Shown here piece by piece: positions 43,964 through 53,170 of a DNA stretch of 64,000 nt; position 1 is the stretch's first letter, and every line of letters starts with the position of its first letter. The notes beneath the pieces were generated by a model. That model worked only from the letters and a program-made list of their open reading frames with translations. It did no database searches and had not been told where the DNA came from. This DNA comes from Caballeronia sordidicola (GTDB lineage Bacteria > Pseudomonadota > Gammaproteobacteria > Burkholderiales > Burkholderiaceae). The position numbers and the translations under genes were made by a program. Where the stretch lies: contig NZ_JNFG01000202.1 of assembly GCF_000729995.1 (NCBI RefSeq), forward strand, positions 310,001 to 374,000. The letters are read 5' to 3'.

Positions 43964-44707
43964 ATGCGTATCAAGCTGATCAACCCGAACACAACGGAAC
44001 GCATGACGCTGGCGATGGACCGTTGTGCCCGCGAAGTAGCGTCAAAAGGAACGGAGATAGTTTCCGTAAGCGCTTCAATGGGGCCGCCCTCTATCGAGGG
44101 TTACTACGACGAAGCACTCGCATCGCTAGCCTTGTTGCAGGAGATTGAAAAGGGTGAGAAAGAGGGTATGGACGGTTATGTCATTGCCTGCTTCGGCGAC
44201 CCTGCGTTGTATGCCGCCAGGGAGTTGTCCAGAGGCCCGGTCATCGGCATTGCAGAAGCGGCAATGCATGCAGCAAGCGTCATAGCGCCGAGTTTCAGCG
44301 TAGTGACCACCTTGAAGCGCACTTGCACGATGTCCTGGCACCTGGCGGAGCGCTATGGCATGAAGCGTTTCTGTAAGAACGTCCGTGCAACCGACGTAGC
44401 GGTACTGGACCTGGATATCCCCGGGTCCAGCGCACGCTCGATCATCATAGAAGAGTGTCGAAAGGCTTTGGTGGAAGACGATGCCGAGTCGATCGTCCTG
44501 GGCTGCGCAGGCATGGCCGAGTTTTGCCACGAGATTGAAGATGCGATCGGCGCGCCGGTCATCGAGGGCGTGACGACCGCGGTGAAATGGGCGGAAGCGT
44601 TGATTGCGCTAAAGCTGCGAACGTCGAAACGAGGCGACTATGCCCGCCCGCTAGCGAAGCAATATGACGGCGCGCTAGCGCCTTATAGCCCGGGCAAACC
44701 CCAATAA
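43964..44707 (+). CDS. hpxA: Aspartate/glutamate-hydantoin racemase family protein (probable allantoin racemase)
   Basis: 247 residues with the two catalytic cysteines of the Asp/Glu racemase fold: Cys76 (IACFGDPAL) and Cys181 (VLGCAGMAEF). The start MRIKLINPNTTERMT is that of hydantoin/allantoin racemases. It would convert R- to S-allantoin, giving PuuE the right isomer. It lies between the permease and puuE. Confidence 0.87.
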   Translation: MRIKLINPNTTERMTLAMDRCAREVASKGTEIVSVSASMGPPSIEGYYDEALASLALLQEIEKGEKEGMDGYVIACFGDPALYAARELSRGPVIGIAEAAMHAASVIAPSFSVVTTLKRTCTMSWHLAERYGMKRFCKNVRATDVAVLDLDIPGSSARSIIIEECRKALVEDDAESIVLGCAGMAEFCHEIEDAIGAPVIEGVTTAVKWAEALIALKLRTSKRGDYARPLAKQYDGALAPYSPGKPQ

Positions 44708-44851
44708 AACGCCTGGACCATACACCTCGCCTGACCCGCAATATCTGCGTATGAATATGGGCGTGACGATGTGTTTTCGCTAAACTGGCCTATCGTCGCG
44801 CGGGTCTTTTACCGTGTGCGGCTCCATCGACTTTCACGCACTCATCCAGCC

Positions 44852-45802
44852 ATGTCGAACGAATTGAAGTACCCACGCGACCTGATCGGCTACGGCCGGT
44901 ACCCCGTGCAACCGAATTGGCCCGGCAACGCACGCATTGCGGTGCAATTCGTGCTGAATTACGAGGAAGGCGGGGAAAACTGCGTACTTCATGGCGATCC
45001 GGCGTCGGAACAGTTCTTGTCGGAAATCGTGGGTGCGGCGGCGTATCCGTCTCGTCACATGAGCATGGAATCCATCTACGAATACGGCTCGCGTGCCGGC
45101 GTCTGGCGCATTCTTCGCGAGTTCGAAAAGCGGGATTTGCCGCTTACCGTGTTCGGCGTGGGCATGGCGATCGAACGTTATCCGGATCTCGGGCGCGCGT
45201 TTGTCGAATTGGGGCATGAGATTGCGTGTCATGGGTATCGGTGGATCCACTATCAGGACATGTCGCCGGAGAAGGAAGCGGAGCACATGCGTCTCGGCAT
45301 GGAGGCTATTGAACGCGTGACGGGCGTGCGGCCGCTGGGTTGGTACACAGGACGCGATAGTCCGAACACGCACCGGCTCGTCGCTGAGCATGGCGGGTTC
45401 CTGTACGACTCGGATTACTACGGCGACGACCTGCCGTTCTGGATGGACGTGGAGGTCAGTGGGGGCGCGAAGGCGCCGCAATTGATCGTGCCTTACACGC
45501 TCGACACCAACGACATGCGTTTTGCCACGCCGCAAGGGTTCAACACGGCGGAGCAGTTTTTCACCTACTTGCGCGACGCGTTCGACGTGCTCTACGAAGA
45601 AGGCAGCGAAGCGCCGAAAATGTTGTCCATCGGCATGCATTGCCGGTTGCTGGGCCGCCCGGGACGCTTCCGTGCGCTGCAGCGTTTCCTCGATCACATC
45701 GAACAATACGACCGTGTGTGGGTGACGCGACGGGTCGATATTGCGCGGCATTGGCGCGAGCATCATCCGTATGCAGGCACGACGGGAGTGAGCGCGTCAT
45801 GA
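44852..45802 (+). CDS. puuE: Allantoinase PuuE (polysaccharide-deacetylase fold)
   Basis: 316 residues from ATG 44852 with no strong ribosome site. PuuE signatures: YPRDLIGYGRYPVQPNWP at the N-terminus, NYEEGGENCVLHGD, HGYRWIHYQDM, GWYTGRDSPNTRRL-like GWYTGRDSPNTHRL. It hydrolyses allantoin to allantoate by a metal-free deacetylase-type fold unlike the amidohydrolase AllB. Coupled to uraD by a four-base overlap. Confidence 0.94.
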   Translation: MSNELKYPRDLIGYGRYPVQPNWPGNARIAVQFVLNYEEGGENCVLHGDPASEQFLSEIVGAAAYPSRHMSMESIYEYGSRAGVWRILREFEKRDLPLTVFGVGMAIERYPDLGRAFVELGHEIACHGYRWIHYQDMSPEKEAEHMRLGMEAIERVTGVRPLGWYTGRDSPNTHRLVAEHGGFLYDSDYYGDDLPFWMDVEVSGGAKAPQLIVPYTLDTNDMRFATPQGFNTAEQFFTYLRDAFDVLYEEGSEAPKMLSIGMHCRLLGRPGRFRALQRFLDHIEQYDRVWVTRRVDIARHWREHHPYAGTTGVSAS

Positions 45803-46320
45803 GTATTGTGCGGATCACGTTGGACCAACTCAATGCGCTGCCTGCCGGCGCGTTTATCAACACGCTTTCCGGTATCTTCGAACACTCCCCGTGGGTGCCC
45901 GAAGCGGCGTTGGGGAAGCGGCCGTTCACGAGCATCGACCAGCTTCACGACGTCATGACGACGATCGTCGACCAGGCGGGTAATACACGGCAACTGGCCT
46001 TGATCAACGCCCACCCCGAGCTTGCCGGCAAGGCAGCAGTGCGCGGAGAACTCACGGACGAATCCACGCGCGAGCAGAGCGGCGCCGGCCTCAATCTCTG
46101 CACTCAGGAAGAGTTCGACAGATTGCAGGCGCTCAACGCTGCGTACCGTGAGAAGTTTGGATTTCCCTTTATTCTGGCTGTGCGCGGGTTTGATCGCCAC
46201 GGCATTATCGCGAACTTCGAGGCGCGCCTGCATCACGGCCGCGACATCGAGTTACGCGAAAGTCTCCAGCAGATTTACCGGATAGCGCGCTTCAGGCTCG
46301 ACGATTTGCTTGGCGTCTGA
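45799..46320 (+). CDS. uraD: 2-oxo-4-hydroxy-4-carboxy-5-ureidoimidazoline decarboxylase
   Basis: 173 residues. The OHCU decarboxylase markers are present: INAHPELAGK (His72), REQSGAGL (Glu92 region) and FPFILAVRGFDR. It gives S-allantoin from OHCU, third step of urate breakdown. ATGA overlap with puuE. Confidence 0.94.
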   Translation: MSIVRITLDQLNALPAGAFINTLSGIFEHSPWVPEAALGKRPFTSIDQLHDVMTTIVDQAGNTRQLALINAHPELAGKAAVRGELTDESTREQSGAGLNLCTQEEFDRLQALNAAYREKFGFPFILAVRGFDRHGIIANFEARLHHGRDIELRESLQQIYRIARFRLDDLLGV

Positions 46321-46367
46321 ACGTTTGAACGCAGCGCACCACCATTAAGACCTTATAAGGAAACACC

Positions 46368-47378
46368 ATGGCCGCTCCCATACTCGATGCCAACGCGCCC
46401 GAATTCACGCGCCGTTATGTGAACCTCGCGGACCCGCGCTTCGGCGCGCAAGCGCTCGAGGCCAGCGACGAATTTTTCGCACCAAAAGAGCGGATGCTCA
46501 ATCCGGAGCCGGCGGTGTTTATCGTGGGCAAATACGACGATAACGGCAAGTGGATGGACGGCTGGGAAACGCGTCGCAAGCGGGTGAGCGGGTTCGACTG
46601 GTGCGTGGTGAAGCTGGCGCGGCCGGGTGTGATCAAGGGTATTGACATCGATACGAGTCACTTCACGGGTAACTTTCCGCCGGCTGCGTCTATCGAGGGT
46701 GCGCACGTGGTGAACGGCGCGCCGACACAAGCGACGCAATGGACGGAAGTCGTGCCGTCCATGACGTTGCAAGGGAACACGCATCATTACGTGGACATTG
46801 CCAGCGAGCAGCCGTTCACGCATCTGCGTGTGAACATTTACCCGGACGGCGGTATCGCGCGGTTGCGTGTGTATGGACAGCCTCAGCTTGACTGGAGCAG
46901 CGCCAGCCGCACTGAGCTATTCGATCTCGCCGCGATGGAAAACGGCGCGTACGTTGTTGGCGCGAACAACCAGCATTTCGGGCCGGCTTCGACCTTGCTG
47001 ATGCCGGGACGCGGCGCAAATATGGGCGATGGCTGGGAGACGCGGCGTCGTCGTGAGCCGGGCAACGACTGGTGCATCGTGGCGCTTGCTCAACCAGGCG
47101 TAATCAAGAAGATCGAAGTGGATACGGCGCATTTCAAGGGCAATTATCCTGACCGGTGTTCGTTGCAGGCAGCGTATGTGAAGGGTGGCACGGACAGCTC
47201 GCTTGTCACGCAGGCGATGTTCTGGCCGGTGCTGCTGGGCGAACAGAAGTTGCAGATGGACAAGCAGCATGTGTTTGAGTCGGAGCTGGCTGCGTTGGGT
47301 CCTGTCACACATGTGCGGTTCAACATTTATCCGGACGGCGGAGTTTCGCGGTTGCGGTTGTTCAGCACGCTTGTTTGA
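46368..47378 (+). CDS. alc: Allantoicase
   Basis: 336 residues made of two homologous jelly-roll halves, each with a DGWETRR motif (64-70 and about 219-225) and a D(W)CVV/ DWCIVAL strand, PG(V)IKGI/ IKKI and NIYPDGG(I/V)(A/S)RLR. It splits allantoate to ureidoglycolate and urea. GGAAACACC precedes the ATG. Followed by allA. Confidence 0.96.
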   Translation: MAAPILDANAPEFTRRYVNLADPRFGAQALEASDEFFAPKERMLNPEPAVFIVGKYDDNGKWMDGWETRRKRVSGFDWCVVKLARPGVIKGIDIDTSHFTGNFPPAASIEGAHVVNGAPTQATQWTEVVPSMTLQGNTHHYVDIASEQPFTHLRVNIYPDGGIARLRVYGQPQLDWSSASRTELFDLAAMENGAYVVGANNQHFGPASTLLMPGRGANMGDGWETRRRREPGNDWCIVALAQPGVIKKIEVDTAHFKGNYPDRCSLQAAYVKGGTDSSLVTQAMFWPVLLGEQKLQMDKQHVFESELAALGPVTHVRFNIYPDGGVSRLRLFSTLV

Positions 47379-47406
47379 TCTACGTAAATAAGACACGGGC
47401 TCTGCG

Positions 47407-47895
47407 ATGAAAAAATTGCTGATTGAACCGCTGACCCGGGCGGCGTTCGAGTCGTTCGGCGATGTCATCGAGCTCGAGGGTGCGAAGCAGATCCCGATTA
47501 ATCTCGGGACAACGATTCGTTTCCACGATCTTGCACGGATCGACGTGGAAGACGAGGGCGGCAGGCCGCTTGTGAATCTGTTTCGCGGGCAACCGCGGGT
47601 ATTGCCGTTTGAGGTGTCTATGCTCGAACGGCATCCGTTGGGGAGTCAGGCGTTTTTGCCGCTCAACGATCGGCCGTATCTGGTTGTTGTTGCGCCGGCT
47701 GGGGAGCTTGATGAATCTGCTATTCGTGGGTTCGTTACTCGCGGATGGCAAGGGGTGAATTATGCCAAGGGCGTCTGGCATCATCCGTTGATCGCCCTTG
47801 ATGAAGTCAGCGACTTCATTGTCGTGGATAGGGGCGGGGAGGGTAATAACCTCAACGAGGTTCAGCTTGATGAGTCGGTTTGGCTAATGGACTAA
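47407..47895 (+). CDS. allA: Ureidoglycolate lyase
   Basis: 162 residues of the AllA cupin family (LTRAAFESFGDVIE, MLERHPLGSQAFLPL, KGVWHHPLIAL, FIVVDR). It releases glyoxylate and urea, the final step of the cluster. Begins 28 bases after alc and ends the block. Confidence 0.94.
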   Translation: MKKLLIEPLTRAAFESFGDVIELEGAKQIPINLGTTIRFHDLARIDVEDEGGRPLVNLFRGQPRVLPFEVSMLERHPLGSQAFLPLNDRPYLVVVAPAGELDESAIRGFVTRGWQGVNYAKGVWHHPLIALDEVSDFIVVDRGGEGNNLNEVQLDESVWLMD

Positions 47896-48015
47896 AGGAC
47901 TAAAGGACGAATGGTCGGAGACTTCGTTCGCAGTTGATCACTAATCATTCACGGAACCCGCTGATCCGGTAATCTTGTGCGAGAGATGTCGGGGAATGCC
48001 GGGACTGTGTGGTTG

Positions 48016-48384
48016 TCAGAACGCGTAACCTCGATCGTGCCAGTAATGCCAGTCTGCGACGGCTACTTGTGTCGCCTCATCGGAGTTCACAGGGACGATT
48101 TGGGCCAGGGGTACCACGGCGTCGCGTTGCTTCGACCGAACCCGTACGAAAATGGCGACGCAACAAAGATCCTCATGGGCGAGCCCGATGACGGAGACGG
48201 TTTCACCTGAGCTCAACGGTGAAGCGGCCATGGTCTTGCGAATGTGCCCCTCGAATGGAAACGCGAGCTGTTCTTCGAGATAGCAGTACCAAGCCGTCGC
48301 CCGCTCTTCCTCGTTGTAGGCGTCGACGACTACTTCCATCTCGATGCGATGTTCACGCTCCTCGTTGACTTTGGTCTTCGCCAT
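48016..48384 (-). CDS. CcbP-family (calcium-binding) protein
   Basis: 122 residues: a basic start (MAKTKVNEEREHRIEME), then DAYNEEERATAWYCYLEEQLAFPF and a C-terminal DWHYWHDRGYAF, the pattern of the CcbP calcium-binding family known from cyanobacteria. Acidic clusters could hold Ca2+. The function in proteobacteria is unknown. It lies 30 bases after an unrecognised gene on the same strand, so the two may be co-transcribed. Confidence 0.75.
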   Translation of the reverse strand: MAKTKVNEEREHRIEMEVVVDAYNEEERATAWYCYLEEQLAFPFEGHIRKTMAASPLSSGETVSVIGLAHEDLCCVAIFVRVRSKQRDAVVPLAQIVPVNSDEATQVAVADWHYWHDRGYAF

Positions 48385-48414
48385 GATGTCGTATGGTGAT
48401 CGGCTTAGATAACG

Positions 48415-48906
48415 TTACAGGTCAACAATACGCCGCAGCAGGCCGTATGAGACACGCCAGTGTCCTTCGAAGTCTGTCACGGCAATCGAGGCAGTTTTCG
48501 CGTTCAGCCTGACGATGGTGCCGATACGCTCGCTCAGGTGTTTGTCGGTGAAGCCAACAGTGTCGCCGACGAAGAACTCTTCGCGTTGTGCGCGCGGCGG
48601 GGGCGCCGGTTCGGGGTGAATCGGACCGCTCGCGCTGTCGGGAATGATCGCCGCGTACGGTAGTGCCCAGCGGCGCCGGCTCGCATTGTCCTGAATGATC
48701 GCCTGGGTTTGTCGAAGCTCAACGACGGTTCCCCGCAATGGTGGGGCCAGCGGATTGTCGGCGATGTAACTGACAGCCATTCCGAGGTGCAAACGTTGGC
48801 GTACTTCCAGAATCCGTCTGGGGTCATCGAGCATTTTGCCGATGGCGAGATAGAGGCGATACAGCTCGGCGCTGGGCGCCTGCCGAAGCGAGTCGAGAAG
48901 GTCCAT
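48415..48906 (-). CDS. Conserved hypothetical protein
   Basis: 163 residues from ATG 48906. A longer reading from GTG 48999 is rejected since its first 31 codons overlap IS66-derived DNA. Two halves: an acidic/helical start (MDLLDSLRQAPSAELYRLYL, GKMLDDPRRILEVRQRL) and two small beta-rich stretches with DTVGFTDKHLSERIGTIVRLN, like SH3/KOW barrels. I do not know the family and propose no function. Its partner is the CcbP gene downstream. Confidence 0.6.
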   Translation of the reverse strand: MDLLDSLRQAPSAELYRLYLAIGKMLDDPRRILEVRQRLHLGMAVSYIADNPLAPPLRGTVVELRQTQAIIQDNASRRRWALPYAAIIPDSASGPIHPEPAPPPRAQREEFFVGDTVGFTDKHLSERIGTIVRLNAKTASIAVTDFEGHWRVSYGLLRRIVDL

Positions 48907-48965
48907 GAATGTGAAGGCATTTGAAGGGCGAGCGGCAACAGCGGGTGCTCGCAATTGACTGGATA

Positions 48966-49335
48966 CTACGGCAACGTCCCGAGCGTGTCCTTGAGTCACG
49001 CATAAGGTTCGAGACCACTCAGGCGAGCCGTGCCGAATAGCGAATACATCGTGGCTGCCGCTAATGCGCCGCGGGGCGAACCTACAAACATTCAGTTCGA
49101 CATTCCTAGGCCAATCGGCCCGATTTTCCGCGCTGGCGCGTTGCTTTCCGGCAGTACGACAACGTTCTCAGTGTAGCAAACAAGCGTCGGCCAGTGATGT
49201 TGCGGACAGCCGAAGCTTTCGCGAGCGGCGCCTGAGCCGGTAACCCGATGTCGTTGCCTTCCATGGATTCATGGACCCGCGCAAGCACAGGCAGTGCCTC
49301 GCCTTGCCGTGCCGCATAGTCGAGGTTTTCTCCCT
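48966..49335 (-). pseudogene. Decayed IS66-family transposase (TnpC C-terminal fragment)
   Basis: In minus-strand frames that shift, IS66 TnpC-like pieces remain: LDYAARQGEALPVLARVHES and LPAQAPLAKA (about 49330-49210), then VGSPRGALAAATMYSLFGTA and RLSGLEPYA.LKDTLGTLP (about 49085-48970), with internal stops. These resemble the C-terminal RKN/W..AGSDRGG..AAAIYSL..TAKLNGL region. Only part of the gene is left; no inverted repeats or TnpA/TnpB were found. Confidence 0.75.
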
Positions 49336-49602
49336 GGCCCGCAGGTGCAACCGATGATGATCGTCGAAAGTGGCTGCGAATGTGGTCGCTCGGGATTCGC
49401 GAGCGCCGAAGGCTTTTGATTCCGCGCTTGGTGCTTCCGAAACAGCATCCCGCCGACTTGTAATTGAACCGCCAGCAGCCAATTTTGCCAACTGAGTTAC
49501 AAAGACATAATGCGCGAACCTTAGGCAATTGCAGGCTTCTATCCGCTCTGGCCATCACCGCCCAAGGCCCGCGCAAAATCCAATCACGAGTAAAACAGAA
49601 TC

Positions 49603-50796
49603 CTACTTCAAAGCCCCACCCTGGAACCACGCGGCAATCTTTGAGCGTTCCTTATCAGTCATCTGCGTGACATTCCCCAACGGCATCGCCTTCAACACCA
49701 CAGCCTGCTGATAAAGCCGCTGCGCGTTCACCGAAATCGACTCGGGCGTATCCAGCAAAACCCCCGCCGGCGCAGCCCCCATCATCGTCGGATGAGCGGC
49801 ATGACACGTCGCGCACCGCTGCTGCAATATCGGCTCAATATCGGCCACGCGAATCGCAGGCGCTCCAGCCACTGGCGCAACCGTCGGCACACCCTTCGGC
49901 ATGGTCCACGCAAACGCGCCAAACATCAGCACCACACCAATCACTGGCAAATACCACAACACCTGCCCACGATGGCGCATCACGAAGAACTGTCGAATCA
50001 GCGCACCTGCCAACATGATGATCAGCAACACAGCCCAGTTATAGGGATGCGTATAAGTCATCGCGTAGTGATTCGATAACATCACGAACACCACCGGCAA
50101 CGTGAAGTACGTGTTGTGCACAGAGCGCTGCTTGCCACGCTTGCCATAAATGGCATTAGGCACTTCGCCCTTGAGCATGGCTGCAACCATCTTCCGTTGA
50201 CCCGGAATGATCACGAAAAATACGTTCGCCGACATGATCGTGGCCAACGTCGCGCCCGTAATCAAATACGCGGCACGCCCTGCAAACACATGACAAGCAA
50301 GCCACGCCGCGATGACCACATAGGCGCCCACGCAAATCCCGAGCAGACCATCGCGATTGCCCAGCGCGCGGCACAGCGAGTCGTACACAATCCAGCCGGC
50401 CAGCAAGAACCCCAGCGCCGATGAAACCGCCACCACGGGTCCCATATCGAGCACGTTCTTATCGATGAGATACGTGCTCGGCGAGAACAGATACAACACC
50501 ATGAACAGGCCAAAGCCCGACATCCACGTAGTGTACGAAGGCCACTTCGACCAGTGCAGGTCGTCGGGCATGTTCGGCGGCGCAACCGTGTACTTCTGCA
50601 TGTTGTAAAAACCGCCGCCATGCACATGCCACAACTCGCCAAACACACCGCGCTTGGTCGCAGCGGGGTCTTTCGGCGGCTTCAGGCTGTTGTCGAGCGC
50701 CACGAAATAAAACGACTCGCCAATCCACGCAATCGCCACCACCACATGCAGCCAGCGCAAAGCAAGATTCAGCCAGTCAACAATAAAGCCTTCCAT
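49603..50796 (-). CDS. puuD: Urate hydroxylase (membrane, cytochrome c-linked)
   Basis: 397 residues. N-terminal membrane part with about eight helices (LRWLHVVVAIAWIGESFYFVAL, and ELWHVHGGGFYNMQKY), then a C-terminal cytochrome c domain with heme motif CATCH at 328-332 and Met ligand in AMPLGNVTQM. PuuD oxidises urate to 5-hydroxyisourate and passes electrons to the respiratory chain, so no H2O2 is made. It runs with uraH in the same direction. Confidence 0.95.
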   Translation of the reverse strand: MEGFIVDWLNLALRWLHVVVAIAWIGESFYFVALDNSLKPPKDPAATKRGVFGELWHVHGGGFYNMQKYTVAPPNMPDDLHWSKWPSYTTWMSGFGLFMVLYLFSPSTYLIDKNVLDMGPVVAVSSALGFLLAGWIVYDSLCRALGNRDGLLGICVGAYVVIAAWLACHVFAGRAAYLITGATLATIMSANVFFVIIPGQRKMVAAMLKGEVPNAIYGKRGKQRSVHNTYFTLPVVFVMLSNHYAMTYTHPYNWAVLLIIMLAGALIRQFFVMRHRGQVLWYLPVIGVVLMFGAFAWTMPKGVPTVAPVAGAPAIRVADIEPILQQRCATCHAAHPTMMGAAPAGVLLDTPESISVNAQRLYQQAVVLKAMPLGNVTQMTDKERSKIAAWFQGGALK

Positions 50797-50900
50797 GAAA
50801 CGTCTCCACCACGAATTCTGTTATCGAACCATCGGACGGACGCTGGATGAAAAAGCGTCGGCCGAACTGATTCAAACTAAGTGAATCTCAGATAAAAACC

Positions 50901-51254
50901 TTAACTACCGCGATACGTGCTGTATGCCCAGGGCGAAACCAGCAGGGGTACGTGATAGTGCGACGTGGCATCGGCAATACCAAAACGCAGCACCACTTGA
51001 TCCACGAAACGCGGCTCAGGTAGATCAACGCCACTAGCTGCGAAATAAGCCCCCGCGTGAAATACAAGTTCGTATTCGCCGGCGACGAACGCGTCGTCCT
51101 GTAGCAACGGCGCGTCGCAACGGCCGTCCGAGTTGGTGTGCGTGGTGAGGAGCGCGCGCCGGGCGTCGCCGGTCAGCACGAAAAGTTCGACCTTGATACC
51201 GGTGCCGGGGCGGCCGTGCGCGGTATCGAGTACGTGGGTTGTGAGCTTGCCCAT
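50901..51254 (-). CDS. uraH: 5-hydroxyisourate hydrolase
   Basis: 117 residues from ATG 51254 (AAGGA ahead), a transthyretin-like protein: THVLDTAHGRPG at the N-terminus, and the C-terminal tetrapeptide YRGS that marks the hydrolases apart from true transthyretins. His7 and the SHYHVPLLVSP region form the active site. It converts HIU to OHCU, between PuuD and UraD. Confidence 0.95.
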   Translation of the reverse strand: MGKLTTHVLDTAHGRPGTGIKVELFVLTGDARRALLTTHTNSDGRCDAPLLQDDAFVAGEYELVFHAGAYFAASGVDLPEPRFVDQVVLRFGIADATSHYHVPLLVSPWAYSTYRGS

Positions 51255-51786
51255 TCGCGTTGTCCTTGTAGTGTGCGAGGAGCGGCTGCGCATCGAACCG
51301 TCTGAGTTCTCGTCCATGTTTCGACAATCAGCGGCGGATCGAGGCTCCACAAGCGTGGCTACATACCCGTCGGCGTGAGAGGATGCGCGCCGTGTACAGC
51401 ATTGTAAAAAGTTGCGGTGATCATAACGCCCGCGATAGGCAAGATAATCGCCAGCACATATCGGTCGCCCGCTTATTGCGCTTTCGTAAAGGAAACGTCA
51501 GCGTTGCAGCGCTTCGTTGCAGCCCTTTTTACCGCTTCCCGGCGATGCTACGCGAGCCAAAATTCACGATCATATTGAGTCCGTGAAGACAACTATGGCA
51601 GTGTCAGCATTGTCAGGGGCTTTTTGGCTACGGACAGTAGCGTCTTGCACAGCGGCGTACACGAAGGCTCGCTGGGCATCCCGAAGACGGCGATCGACGC
51701 TGGGTAACCGGGTAACAGGCGCGGATTCAAGTGGTGCTTTTATGCTTTTGCGCCCTCGGTAAAACAGTGAAATAGCGGAGATCGGC
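51255..51786. other. Intergenic region between uraH and the deaminase gene
   Basis: 532 bases, divergent promoters. Several short open frames have no ribosome site and no family likeness. No operator recognised. Nothing else seen. Confidence 0.4.
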
Positions 51787-53157
51787 ATGCAACAGAAACC
51801 CCGGACATTGCTGGTGAAGAACGCGCACGTGCTCGTCACCATGGACGAGACACGACGCGAGATTCCCAACGGCGGCTTGTACATCGAAGGCAATCGGATC
51901 ACGCAGGTCGGCGCGACAAGCGACTTGCCGCACGACGCGGACGAGGTGCTGGACCTGTCGGGTCATCTGGTAACTCCTGGCCTGGTCAACACGCATCACC
52001 ACATGTACCAAAGCCTCACGCGTGCTGTCCCGGCGGCGCAGAACGCGGAGTTGTTCGGCTGGCTCACCAGTCTGTACAAAATCTGGGCGAACCTGACGCC
52101 CGAGATGATCGAGGTATCGACGCTGACCGCCATGGCCGAATTGCTGCTCTCGGGCTGCACGACGTCGAGCGATCATCTCTACATTTATCCGAATGGTTCG
52201 CGCCTGGACGATAGCATTGCGTCGGCGCAGCAGATCGGCATGCGTTTTCATGCGGCACGCGGCAGCATGAGCGTCGGGCAAAAGGACGGCGGCTTGCCGC
52301 CCGATTCAGTGGTCGAGAGAGAAGATGCGATTCTGAAGGACACGCAGCGCCTGATCGAAACGTATAACGATGAAGGCCGTTACGCGATGCTGCGCGTGGT
52401 CGTGGCACCGTGCTCGCCGTTCTCGGTCAGCCGCGAGTTGATGCGCGATTCGGCGCTGCTGGCGCGGGAATACGGGGTATCGATGCACACGCATCTCGCC
52501 GAGAACGTGAACGACGTCACGTACAGCCGCGAGAAGTTCGGCATGTCGCCGGCCGAGTATGCGGAAGATTTGGGCTGGGTCGGACCGGATGTCTGGCACG
52601 CGCATTGTGTGCAGCTGGACCGTGCGGGTATTGAGTTGTTTGGGCGTACGGGAACGGGTGTCGCGCATTGTCCATGTTCGAACATGCGGCTGGCGTCGGG
52701 CATCGCACCCATCCGGGCGATGCGAGACGCGGGCGTATCGGTCGGAATAGGCGTGGACGGATCGGCATCGAACGATGGCGCGCAGATGGTCGCCGAAGTG
52801 CGGCAAGCGTTGTTATTGCAGCGCGTGGGTTTCGGTCCCGATGCCATGAGCGCACGCGAAGCGCTCGAAATCGCCACGCTGGGCGGCGCGAAGGTGCTGG
52901 GCCGGGATGATATCGGCGCGTTGGCGCCTGGCATGGCAGCCGATTTCGTTTCCTTCGATCTGAGCCAGCACGGCTTTGCGGGCGCGTTGCACGATCCCGT
53001 CGCGGCGCTGGTGTTCTGCGCGCCGCCGCAGGTATCGACGAGTGTTATCGACGGAAAGGTAGTGGTGCGCCACGGCCAGTTGACGACGGTCGATCTTGGA
53101 CCGATCGTCGAGCGTCACAACCGGCTGGCCGGCCAGTTGATCGCCATGGCCAACTAA
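51787..53157 (+). CDS. 8-oxoguanine deaminase-like amidohydrolase
   Basis: 456 residues of the cytosine-deaminase-like amidohydrolases. Metal site His70 and His72 (VNTHHHMYQ), HTHLAEN, WHAHCVQ, and Asp in GVDGSASND. The long family of 8-oxoguanine deaminases (3.5.4.32) and related enzymes fits the size, THHHMYQSLTRA and the context. The product of 8-oxoguanine deamination is urate, the substrate of the neighbouring PuuD. Other members act on hydroxyatrazine or isoxanthopterin, so the substrate is inferred from neighbours. No ribosome site beyond GGAGATCGGC. Confidence 0.8.
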   Translation: MQQKPRTLLVKNAHVLVTMDETRREIPNGGLYIEGNRITQVGATSDLPHDADEVLDLSGHLVTPGLVNTHHHMYQSLTRAVPAAQNAELFGWLTSLYKIWANLTPEMIEVSTLTAMAELLLSGCTTSSDHLYIYPNGSRLDDSIASAQQIGMRFHAARGSMSVGQKDGGLPPDSVVEREDAILKDTQRLIETYNDEGRYAMLRVVVAPCSPFSVSRELMRDSALLAREYGVSMHTHLAENVNDVTYSREKFGMSPAEYAEDLGWVGPDVWHAHCVQLDRAGIELFGRTGTGVAHCPCSNMRLASGIAPIRAMRDAGVSVGIGVDGSASNDGAQMVAEVRQALLLQRVGFGPDAMSAREALEIATLGGAKVLGRDDIGALAPGMAADFVSFDLSQHGFAGALHDPVAALVFCAPPQVSTSVIDGKVVVRHGQLTTVDLGPIVERHNRLAGQLIAMAN

Positions 53158-53170
53158 GCGGCCATCCAGG

